Shown piece after piece: positions 1 through 6,164 of a DNA stretch of 9,165 nt. Both the position numbers and the translations under genes were made by a program. Each line of letters opens with the position of its first letter. Within the stretch, counting starts at the first letter, position 1. This DNA comes from CAMBDR01 sp046597185 (GTDB lineage Bacteria > Pseudomonadota > Gammaproteobacteria > Burkholderiales > Burkholderiaceae_D). The notes below the pieces were generated by a model. The model worked only from the letters and a program-made list of their open reading frames with translations, was not told the DNA's origin and did no database searches. The stretch lies in assembly GCA_046597185.1 (NCBI GenBank), contig JBKJLF010000437.1, forward strand, positions 1 through 9,165, read 5' to 3'.

Positions 1-102
1 ATGGTGCGAATATGAATTGCTATAGCTAATTCTGAGAGCGCGGCAAGATTTGGCGGCGTCAGTATATTGCGGGAGGGGGCGCAGGGTTAATGTTGCCACG
101 GC

Positions 103-243
103 TTATTGAGGTGTTACTAATAATGCCAATAAGGCGCTGATGCCATCTGGATCGTTACTAAACTGCTGCGCCGATCCATTGGGCAGAAAATCAAAATCCA
201 GCGCTACTTTACTTACGTCAATGCCAACAAATTTAGCGTCCAT
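103..243 (-). pseudogene. IS110-family transposase, N-terminal stub
   Basis: The 46 codons read MDAKFVGIDVSK and then a stretch on to LLVTPQ and a stop. The opening FVGIDVSK is the first strand of the RuvC-like DEDD catalytic domain of IS110/IS1111 transposases, including its first acidic residue (D in GIDVSK). Family members are usually about 300-400 residues, so almost the whole protein is missing, including the other acidic residues and the C-terminal serine domain. I chose the ATG at 243 because GGAG lies a few bases upstream and the family normally begins just before this strand; the frame stays open further upstream. Bases 1-102 beyond the stop show no recognisable continuation in any frame, so the break is near 103. 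It cannot be active alone. Confidence 0.75.
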
Positions 244-425
244 GTCATATCTCCCATCCTTGTAACCAATTCGACTTGTAGTAGTCATACAACCGTTCGG
301 GCTCCGATGACTTTCCGCTTAACGTGAGAATGCCGATCTTCGCTTATTCCCGAACTTGATTGCCCCAACTCAGAGCATGGTTAGACCGATCTGGCACTTC
401 ACAATGCTATTATTCTACATACAAG
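244..425. other. Flank between IS110 stub and IS91-like element, no gene seen
   Basis: All three plus-strand frames from 300 on were read and each is broken by stops. None resembles the missing N-terminus of the HEPN-like protein found on the other side of the IS91-like element. The part next to 243 is probably the 5' non-coding end of the IS110 element. The stretch ends with CAAG at 422-425, a known target tetranucleotide for IS91. Confidence 0.4.
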
Positions 426-428
426 GTT

Positions 429-458
429 AGATTGTGCGAGCTACGCGAGCCACAATCT
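429..458. repeat. Inverted repeat, candidate oriIS hairpin of the IS91-like element
   Basis: Perfect 8-bp arms AGATTGTG (429-436) and CACAATCT (451-458) enclose a 14-base loop. GCGAGC also occurs twice as a direct repeat (436-441 and 445-450). CAAG lies three bases before the first arm. IS91 transposition starts at a hairpin-bearing end next to GAAC or CAAG on the transposase 3' side, and the position and orientation fit that. Assignment as oriIS is inference. Confidence 0.45.
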
Positions 459-618
459 GAACCGTTTGTTGGACAAGCCCGGCCCCAATGTGCGTTTTTA
501 CTATGGAAATATCTTCTTGACCGACAGGGTTTTCCGGCGGTGCCCGTACCTCAAGCACCGCCCTCATCGTCGCCATTGCAGCAACATCCCCTTTGAAACC
601 AACTTCACCGCCCAATTC

Positions 619-650
619 CGGGCAGGTTTTATCTTAAACTGCCCGTTTTT
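619..650 (+). terminator. Intrinsic terminator-like hairpin reading into the IS91-like element
   Basis: CGGGCAG (619-625) pairs with CTGCCCG (639-645). The stem extends by TTT/AAA past one bulged G, leaving a loop of about six bases, and TTTTT follows at 646-650. It is oriented for plus-strand transcription, opposite to the transposase, so it would stop transcripts entering from the left flank. It lies 60 bases beyond the transposase stop. Confidence 0.5.
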
Positions 651-710
651 AGGCCAGCCGCGCCCCCTGCTTTGGCTATGCAGTTGCCGCGCTGTCGGGG
701 CTAGCTAGGC

Positions 711-1799
711 TTACACGCCGGTCTCCGGCACAGCGTCGCCAATCGGGCGAGACCGAGCAAACGTGGATTTTATGCGCGTGCGCACGATTTTCATCTCACC
801 GCCACAGCAGGCGCAAACTAGCGCTGGCCTTTTTCCGGGCGATGCGGCGAAAGGTTTGAGTACCACCCGCAGCAGCAATTGCAACAATTGAATCAGTCGC
901 TTACTGTTCGGGTGCAGCAAGCCAAAGTTGCGCGTGCGGCGAAAGCCTTTGGGCAGAATGTGCTGCACGAAGAGCTTGAGGAACGCCACGCCACCCAACG
1001 TGCGAAATTCGGTCTTACCGGTTTTGCCGTTGGTATAGCGAAATGTGACCTGACCGTTTTCACAACTGATAAAAAAGCACACAAATACACCAATGCCTTT
1101 TCGCCCGTGCCGACGTTTTTGCAATCGGCCACCCATTCTTTTGGATAATGCCGGGGCAAGGCGAGACCAGCCTGCGCGATACCAGCCAACACCTTGGCGC
1201 GGAACACCTTGGCAAGCGCCTTATGGCTGAACAGGTATTGGCTTTTCTTGACGCGCCAAGTCCGTTGTTCATGGTCGATAGCCCCCGCAGGCATGACAAG
1301 ATGAGCGTGCGGGTGAAAGTCAAGCCGACGCGTGTGCGTGTGTGCAAGACGGCGACCGCACCGGGGGTGCCTTGCAGCTTTTTGTCGCTTTGACTGAAGG
1401 TGCTGACGGTTTCCCATGCGCTTTTGATGATGAGATCATAAATGAGCGCCGGGTTTGCCCACGCCAGCGGACGAAATTCACTGGGCAAGGTGAAGGTGAT
1501 CATAAAATAGTCGCATGGGAGCAGCTTTTGCTTTGCCGCTCCAGCCACTGTTGGGACTCATGCGCCTGGCAGTGCGGGCAGTGACGGTTACCACACGAGT
1601 GCGGAATAAAGCGCTGTTCGCCACAGTCTGCACAGTCGGCCTGCATTTTGGGGCTCATGGCACCACGACAGGTTTTAATGGCATTCAACACCTGGCGGTG
1701 GATGGGCTGGACTTTGCCTTGGCAATCACTCAAGAAGTCGGACTGGAAGGTATCAATAATGTGCGCGAGCCTGCCCGGAAAATGCATGGGCCAAATCAT
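711..1799 (-). pseudogene. IS91-family HUH transposase, frameshifted and internally deleted
   Basis: Four overlapping open segments together give one IS91 transposase. Segment 1 (from ATG 1799) has the N-terminal zinc-binding module with cysteines 44, 56, 59, 69, 74 and 77, including NRHCPHCQ. A one-base shift near 1525-1536 leads to segment 2 (KQKLLPCDYF, MITFTLP). A shift near 1335-1345 leads to segment 3, with the HUH signature FHPHAH at 1301-1318. The last segment (QVTFRYTNGKTG, HILPKGFRR, C-terminal CACCGGEM zinc ribbon) ends at TAA 711-713. Between VYL and SCENGQ, near 1060-1080, the family's usual YLSRYLYRGV-like stretch is missing, so a catalytic tyrosine region is lost as well as frame. 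The family role is rolling-circle-type transposition. The ATG overlaps the recombinase TGA, suggesting translational coupling in the ancestor. Confidence 0.85.
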
Positions 1800-2487
1800 T
1801 TAACGCGGCCCCAGTTGACGATGATCGAATCCATCAGCTTGTTGATGCGCGCTTGGGGCTTGCTTCACTCTCTGTAGTGAGATGGGTGTAGCGGATGGTG
1901 GTGAGGATGGAGCTGTGTCCGAGGTTCTTTTGTACTTCGAGCAAATCAACGCCCGCTTCAATCAGGTCGGTAGCATAGCTGTGGCGCAGGCTGTGCGGGG
2001 TAATCTTTTTTTTATGCCGCCAGCATCCAGTGGCGTAGTTGCCGATTGCGCGCCCTTTATTCCGCCCGCCCGGCTTGGAAACAACAGTGTGAAAAAGAAG
2101 ATGCGATAGCTGAGCACGTTGGTGGCGTCAAAAATCTGTTACGCTTGAGCGATAGTGACGATATCAGGCAACTGCTGGACGCGCGGCGGTTGAACCAAAT
2201 TAGGCGCGGCCCAAGGCTTGTGCAATACGTGTTCATAGTAAAACTTGAGGCCATACAAGTCGTGCTTGAGCGTGCTCCACGAGTAGGTTTTCAGCAAATC
2301 ATCAAAATAGTCAGTAAGCTGCGCCTTTCGTGAGGGCATCAATTTCCTGCTTGAAATACCCGCTTGCGCGCCGTACCGCCCGCGAATAGGCATCGACCGT
2401 TTTGGGCTGCATACCCTGAAGCTTGAGTCGTTTGAGGTGGGTTTGATAATTTTGCTCGAAAGTGGAGCCGGTTTGTGGTTTAATCAT
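1796..2487 (-). pseudogene. Tyrosine recombinase (phage-integrase family) of the IS91-like element
   Basis: From ATG 2487 the frame reads MIKPQTGSTFEQNYQTHLK, an N-terminal SAM-like arm-binding domain. Four kinds of damage follow. An extra base near 2327-2331 shifts the frame. A TAA at 2139-2141 replaces a likely CAA codon (IAQA, stop, QIFDATN). About 60 residues are missing between FFFTL and LFPSRAGG, which removes the segment that normally holds the first catalytic Arg and the Lys. An 8-base A run (2006-2013) has gained a base before TPHSLRHSYAT. The C-terminal catalytic motifs remain: HSLRH, then LGHSSILTTIRYTH with the presumed nucleophile Tyr. A further shift near 1830-1850 precedes the ancestral TGA at 1796-1798, inside the transposase ATG. 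Intact relatives are about 280-300 residues. It cannot give a working recombinase. Confidence 0.8.
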
Positions 2488-2507
2488 GGGAATACCCCAG
2501 TAGTTTA

Positions 2508-2517
2508 CCCCCCCCCC
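2508..2517. repeat. Homopolymer run of ten C
   Basis: Ten consecutive C on the plus strand (ten G on the coding strand) lie 20 bases upstream of the recombinase ATG at 2487, and TTGGGG follows so a short CCCC-TT-GGGG fold is possible. Such runs slip easily. Here it lies in the 5' leader, not in a reading frame, and the gene is already broken. Confidence 0.7.
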
Positions 2518-2560
2518 TTGGGGCTGAGGCGCTATTGTAATCGTTGAACGAAAAACGTAG

Positions 2561-2582
2561 TACGCGGGCTTTTTTCCGCGTA
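2561..2582. repeat. Inverted repeat near the recombinase-side end of the IS91-like element
   Basis: TACGCGG (2561-2567) and CCGCGTA (2576-2582) form 7-bp arms around an 8-base T-rich loop. It is in the non-coding leader upstream of the recombinase. It could mark the terIS region, where IS91-family elements often carry a hairpin, but no known terminal sequence is recognised. Confidence 0.35.
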
Positions 2583-2654
2583 GCGGCTTCGACCAACCTA
2601 TTTTCCTTTCAATGTGTTCTAGTCTCTTAATTTAGGTATAAGAATGGTATTTGA

Positions 2655-3136
2655 TCGCTGGACAAGCTCCCGGATATAAAGGGTCAACTATTGTCTGTCA
2701 CCAAAACCGATTGGTCGGGGCGAGTAGCCGCCTATCGCCGATTCTTCGCGTGCTTCCCGGCGCAACTGGAAGAAAATATGGGAGAGCTGGATCGCCTTCG
2801 GATACTACGAAATGCAGTTGGCCACACATTCGGTCGAGAATTGGGAGATTATAGTTCACCTCTAGTTTTCGAGGCATCGAGTTGCAGACTCTTTCCGATA
2901 AACGGTTGGTTAAATGGCTGGGCATCGTAGAGAACGCTTGCAACGCAATCGACGAGCACCTTCGCGTAAAGCACATTGGCGCGTTTGAAATTTTTGACGC
3001 TTACTACTCATGGGATAAAAAATTCCACATGGGCCATCAAAACGAAGAGGGGGCTTTCAAGCAGCTTTTTCCACCCCGACAAGGCGTAGGCGCAATGTAT
3101 TTCCGCGATGCTTTAGCCTACTACAAGCGAATTTAA
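2655..3136 (+). pseudogene. HEPN-like protein remnant, no start and one frameshift
   Basis: The frame opens after TGA 2652-2654 and reads SLDKLPDIKGQLLSVTK, then LDRLRILRNAVGHTFGRE. The RNAVGH segment (R and H at 2808 and 2823) matches the R-X4-H motif of HEPN domains, which in many toxin, CRISPR and abortive-infection proteins is the RNase active site. The sequence is helical and charged, as in that fold. Near 2880 the sense moves to another frame (QTLSDKRLVKWLGIVENAC) by a net one-base loss, and ends with DALAYYKRI and TAA at 3134-3136. No ATG exists in the first frame; the first plausible alternative codon is TTG 2691. The N-terminus is therefore lost, with the break near the right end of the IS91-like element. 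The motif alone is suggestive, so the HEPN call is moderate; I do not recognise a named subfamily. Confidence 0.5.
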
Positions 3137-3544
3137 AATGCGCGCTAGCGAAGATGAGAATTGCTGAATCGATTGTGGCCGATGCGAAGCTGAACACCCA
3201 CCTGTAATTTGTGGGCGGCGGGTGTCCAGTTGGTATTACTCAAATGATGACCCTAAACTCATATGAATCGACCATGATTACCACTTATTTGGCAAAAAAT
3301 GCCTTCAAGGGCGGAGCCATATTCTCCGGCGTAGCCTTACCCCATGCCGCGCCGTCAACATTACGGCCTGTTGATTCAGCCTTGTCGTTCAGCGCAAAAA
3401 ACACCGGGAAGCCTTTGATTTTAAAATTGGTCGCCGCGATTTTGCTTTGCTACTGAAAAATATATTATCTTAATTTTACATATTCAATTTAAATACAAGG
3501 CTGGGTCAGCATTCAAATTAATAAATATTAACTTCTGCAATTCC
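3137..3544. other. Gap of about 400 bases, partly AT-rich, without an intact gene
   Basis: No complete gene is seen on either strand. Bases 3190-3229 hold an imperfect inverted repeat (CTGAACACCCAC against GCGGGTGTCCAG, 10 of 12 matching) with a smaller CCCAC/GTGGG pair inside. Bases 3285-3449 carry the minus-strand fragment listed separately. From about 3453 to 3540 the sequence is strongly AT-rich, unlike the genes on either side, and gives no coding signal. Confidence 0.5.
3285..3449 (-). pseudogene. Possible thioredoxin-fold C-terminal fragment
   Basis: Fifty-four codons are open between TAG 3450-3452 and TAA 3285-3287. The frame has no start codon at its beginning. It includes FKIKGFPVFFALND and ends PLKAFFAK. 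The GFPV-hydrophobic strand-acidic turn pattern resembles the cis-proline strand of thioredoxin-like proteins followed by the last strands and helix. A complete protein would need roughly another 60-100 residues upstream, with the CxxC active site, and those are not present. The composition looks protein-like, but the stretch is short and the family call is an inference from one motif. Confidence 0.3.
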
Positions 3545-3571
3545 AATTCGTCACAAGCCTTGTGACGAATT
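3545..3571. repeat. Perfect 12-bp palindrome with 3-base loop at the gene end
   Basis: AATTCGTCACAA (3545-3556) and TTGTGACGAATT (3560-3571) flank the loop GCC. The right arm touches the TGA stop (3571-3573) of the AAA-ATPase-like gene. In the minus-strand transcript it would form a stable hairpin just after the stop, but no T run follows, so it is not a standard intrinsic terminator. It may stabilise the mRNA end or bind a dimeric protein. Confidence 0.7.
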
Positions 3572-5169
3572 CACCCGCCAAGCATCTCCACCTCAAACCC
3601 CACCACATTGCGCGTGGCCTTGGAAAATTCCACCCCCACCATATAAATCTGCCCACCCGCAGCCCGGTATTTGTCGGCATAGTGTTTGTCTTTAATCTGC
3701 TGCAAGGCTTTGCCCTGCGCGCCCTGCTCCACCACTTTAAACTCAAACAAAACCACTCGCCCCGCCAACAGCACGGCCATGTCCACGCGCCCCAAACTGG
3801 TGGCATCTTCCACCCGCACATCCAGCCCCGCCGCCGCGAAATACGCATAAAACACGCTGGCGTAATAGCCCTCATAATTGGCAATAGCATTATTCACATG
3901 CCAATTGTAAGGAATGCTGGCAAAAAATGACTGGAACAAACCCTGCAAGCGCGCCAAATCATTCGTTTCCAGCAATTCAAACAAGGTAATGGTATGGCCG
4001 CTCTGTGCGCTGGCATCCGCCGTCCACACTTCCAGCAAACTGCCAAACAAACTCTGGCGCACCTCTTCATTCGGAAAGCACAGTTTGTAATAGTATTTCC
4101 CATTCACCCGCCGCTCACCATCCAGGGTTAAATAACCAGCCTGAAACATCAGTGCAGTGGTGGAAATATGCTCTACGTCAAAGGTCGCCAGCAAACTGGC
4201 CGAGGCTTCCATTTGCCCCAGGCTGGGCAGCCAAGCTTGGCGCTCGGTCAGCATTTTGATCAGGAAACCGGGTGTGCCGGATTCAAACCAATACGGCGCG
4301 AATTTGCGTTCCTGAAACAGCAGCAGCAAATCATAAGGGTTGTACACTGGCTCACCCAACCAATTGTAGCCGTTGTACCAATGCTTGATTTCGTCAAGAT
4401 CCAGGCCCGGCAACTCGGGCGCGAATACCGTCGCCACGTCCTGTGCCGTGTAGCCGCAAATGGCGGAATACTCGGGTGAGACGGTAATGTCACGCAAATT
4501 GTTCAAACCGGAAAACAAACTCACTTTGCTGAACTTGGAAACACCCGTCAAAAAAGCAAAGCGGATATCCGCATCCGCTCCTTTGATTACCGAGTAAAAA
4601 CCACGCAAACAATCGCGCATTGCCAGCGCCACCGCACTGTTGTCGATATTATCCAAAATGGGTTTGTCATACTCGTCCACCAGCACCACGACCCGCTGCC
4701 CGTGCTGTTCGCGCACGCTACGGATCAGCTTGCGCAAACCGGCTACCGGGTCAAACTGCGGGTCAAGCTGCAGGCCGGGCGGCGAGTCTTGATCCCAATC
4801 CGGCCACGGCACCGCCAAACGCCGGGCATTTTCGTGCAAAATGATCGCCATACGGCGTTCCAGATCGGCCCGACGAGCCAAACCGCCATCACTAAAACTG
4901 ATGTGTAGTACGGGAAACCGGACAGTCCAATCCCATTTGTCATGCACATACAAACCCTTGAACAGCGCCTGATTGGCCTCAAACAATTCCTTGATGGTAT
5001 CAATCAGCAGGCTTTTGCCAAAGCGCCGTGGGCGGGACAGGAAAAAGTATTTATTTTGCTGGATCAATTGCCACACCAGCGGCGTTTTATCGACGTAATA
5101 CTGGCCCTCAGAAATGATTTCTGCCAGGTTTTGTATGCCAATCGGCAATTTTTTTCGTGTTAAATCCAT
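3571..5169 (-). CDS. AAA-ATPase-like / PD-(D/E)XK nuclease-domain protein
   Basis: This is a 532-residue intact protein of the AAA-ATPase_like plus PDDEXK_9 type, common in bacteria but of unproven function. Residues 8-40 hold the family's opening PIGIQNLAEIISEGQYYVDK. A Walker A-like loop SRPRRFGKSL spans 45-54 and a Walker B-like VVVLVDEYDKP spans 160-170. The C-terminal nuclease fold covers about 430-530, with catalytic-type residues D463 (GRVDMAV), E476 and K478 (LFEFKVV). No signal peptide or membrane segment is evident, so it is probably cytosolic. I chose ATG 5169 over an upstream in-frame start because GGAG (5176-5179) lies six bases before it. It follows the DUF1016 remnant by 36 bases and may share its transcript. 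ATP-dependent action on nucleic acid is inferred from the folds, not shown. Confidence 0.88.
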   Translation of the reverse strand: MDLTRKKLPIGIQNLAEIISEGQYYVDKTPLVWQLIQQNKYFFLSRPRRFGKSLLIDTIKELFEANQALFKGLYVHDKWDWTVRFPVLHISFSDGGLARRADLERRMAIILHENARRLAVPWPDWDQDSPPGLQLDPQFDPVAGLRKLIRSVREQHGQRVVVLVDEYDKPILDNIDNSAVALAMRDCLRGFYSVIKGADADIRFAFLTGVSKFSKVSLFSGLNNLRDITVSPEYSAICGYTAQDVATVFAPELPGLDLDEIKHWYNGYNWLGEPVYNPYDLLLLFQERKFAPYWFESGTPGFLIKMLTERQAWLPSLGQMEASASLLATFDVEHISTTALMFQAGYLTLDGERRVNGKYYYKLCFPNEEVRQSLFGSLLEVWTADASAQSGHTITLFELLETNDLARLQGLFQSFFASIPYNWHVNNAIANYEGYYASVFYAYFAAAGLDVRVEDATSLGRVDMAVLLAGRVVLFEFKVVEQGAQGKALQQIKDKHYADKYRAAGGQIYMVGVEFSKATRNVVGFEVEMLGG

Positions 5170-5205
5170 GGTTTTCTCCGGATGTTGGTGCAAGCCAGGC
5201 ATCAC

Positions 5206-5537
5206 TTAATTTGGCTCCCCGCCCTTCCCCCACTTGCCAGCCAATTGTTCGCGCTCCCGCGCAATCTCAGTACGTAATTCCTCTTCCGTCGGTAAATACA
5301 GCATATACTTTGCGGCAAACAACTGCTGGCTCTCGTGCAACACCGAATAACGTGCGACCACCTCGTCCCGTTCAGCACACAGAATCAACCCGACAGTCGG
5401 ATTATCGCCTTCACCCCGCCGCAAATCATCAAACATGCGTACATAGTCACAGAAAAACCCCGCCCATAACGCTGCAACAGCCAAGCTGATAATTCATTAA
5501 GCAGCGTGGCACCGTAATCAGCGCGTTGCTCGCCACT
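5206..5537 (-). pseudogene. DUF1016 (YhcG-type) nuclease remnant, middle deleted
   Basis: Two pieces of one DUF1016 protein are joined in different frames. The N-terminal piece (5537 to about 5455) reads SGEQRADYGATLLNELSAW and then RYGRGFS, matching the start of the DUF1016 N-terminal domain. The C-terminal piece (about 5450 to 5206) reads DYVRMFDDLRRGEGDNPTVGLILC, then YLPTEEELRTEI and ends GGEPN, the end of the PD-(D/E)XK-like domain. Intact relatives are about 330-380 residues; here about 105 codons remain, so some 200 or more residues are gone, including most of the nuclease core. No proper start remains: the N-terminal frame meets TAA just upstream of 5540. The upstream part overlaps the last codons of lepB. 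Its C-terminal piece could at most be made from a weak TTG at 5484. Confidence 0.8.
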
Positions 5538-6135
5538 TTTTTACGACCTTGCCAACGATATGGTCCGCTGGCACGAAACCCCAATAACGGCTATCGGCCG
5601 AATCATTGGCTTCAGTGAAGCGGGATAAAATGTTAGCCGAACCATCAGGTATAAAGGTCCCAATCTTGCGGCGGGGCCATTGCTTGCCATTAATGGTGAG
5701 TTGATTGTCATGGTATGCCACCGTATCACCCGGTAAACCAATCAGGCGTTTGATGTAGGCGGTTGAATGATCCACCGCATAGTCAAATACGACAATATCG
5801 CCACGCGCCAAAGGTGCGCTCAAGGTTTGGCCGCGCAGACCTATGCCATATGAGGTGTAATGACCGTATCCCCATTTTTTGATGACTATCCTGGCCCCCA
5901 CCGGGAGGGTCGGCAACATCGATTCAGATGGTATTTTAAATGGTTCATAGCCAAATGCACGCAGACCCCAGACCAGCGCAAAAACCGCACAGGCGATACC
6001 CACCAAACCATACCAGCGGCTGTAAGCGGGGTGCGGTGCGTTTTCATCGATACCTTGTGCGAAGCGAAAGGCCAGCAATGGGTCAAACACCAATGCCAAT
6101 AACACGGCCAGTATTTTATTCGGTTTGTTTTTCAC
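5518..6135 (-). CDS. lepB: Signal peptidase I
   Basis: This inner-membrane serine protease (family S26) removes signal peptides from exported preproteins. Of 205 residues, hydrophobic segments lie at about 8-24 and 42-62. The catalytic Ser72 is in the box B motif PSESMLPTL (69-77), box C is RGDIVVFDYA (111-120), and the general-base Lys129 is in KRLIGLPGD (129-137). Box E is NDSADSRYWGFVP (177-189). All catalytic elements are present, so activity is expected. The start is GTG 6135 with AGGTG eight bases upstream; the earlier GTG runs into a stop. It lies 29 bases after the dehydrogenase gene, suggesting one transcript. The last residues, WRATR, and the stop lie within sequence that in another frame encodes the DUF1016 N-terminus. 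The native C-terminus was therefore probably replaced, but only beyond the conserved boxes. Confidence 0.93.
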   Translation of the reverse strand: MKNKPNKILAVLLALVFDPLLAFRFAQGIDENAPHPAYSRWYGLVGIACAVFALVWGLRAFGYEPFKIPSESMLPTLPVGARIVIKKWGYGHYTSYGIGLRGQTLSAPLARGDIVVFDYAVDHSTAYIKRLIGLPGDTVAYHDNQLTINGKQWPRRKIGTFIPDGSANILSRFTEANDSADSRYWGFVPADHIVGKVVKKWRATR

Positions 6136-6164
6136 TTTTCAGTCACCTATATTTTATTCCCCGC

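Larger units (their letters stand above)
426..2600 (-). mobile_element. Degenerate IS91-like element with recombinase and transposase genes
   Basis: The element has two consecutive minus-strand genes, a tyrosine recombinase and an IS91-type zinc-finger/HUH transposase, overlapping at an ATGA. Some IS91-family elements are known to carry a recombinase gene upstream of the transposase. The transposase-side end is placed at 426 because CAAG (422-425) is followed at once by a hairpin, as expected of the oriIS end. The opposite (terIS) end is not recognised. It is placed near 2600 because a short hairpin lies at 2561-2582 and HEPN-like coding sequence begins by 2655. Bases 459-710 are the 3' non-coding part of the element and hold only a terminator-like hairpin. 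Both genes are broken, so the element is dead unless helped in trans. Confidence 0.65.

Noticed and set aside
360..708. Short plus-strand frames over the left end of the IS91-like element
   Set aside because: They cross the oriIS hairpin and terminator, have no family resemblance and are rich in Pro, Arg and Cys, typical of non-coding frames.
2651..2680. Possible promoter (TTGATC, 18 bases, TATAAA) before the HEPN-like remnant
   Set aside because: It overlaps the apparent coding sequence SLDKLPDIKGQ of the remnant, so it is more likely a chance match.
3190..3229. Imperfect inverted repeat as a terminator for the HEPN-like gene
   Set aside because: There is no T run after it, the arms have mismatches and two competing pairings exist.
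3211..3456. Plus-strand open frame of 81 codons in the gap
   Set aside because: Most of it is antisense to the thioredoxin-like fragment, which reads more like protein, and it has no ribosome site.
2655..5537. An intact novel multi-gene defence system formed by HEPN, DUF1016 and AAA/PD-(D/E)XK genes
   Set aside because: Only the AAA/PD-(D/E)XK gene is intact; the HEPN-like gene is on the other strand with a gap between, so a shared system is not supported.
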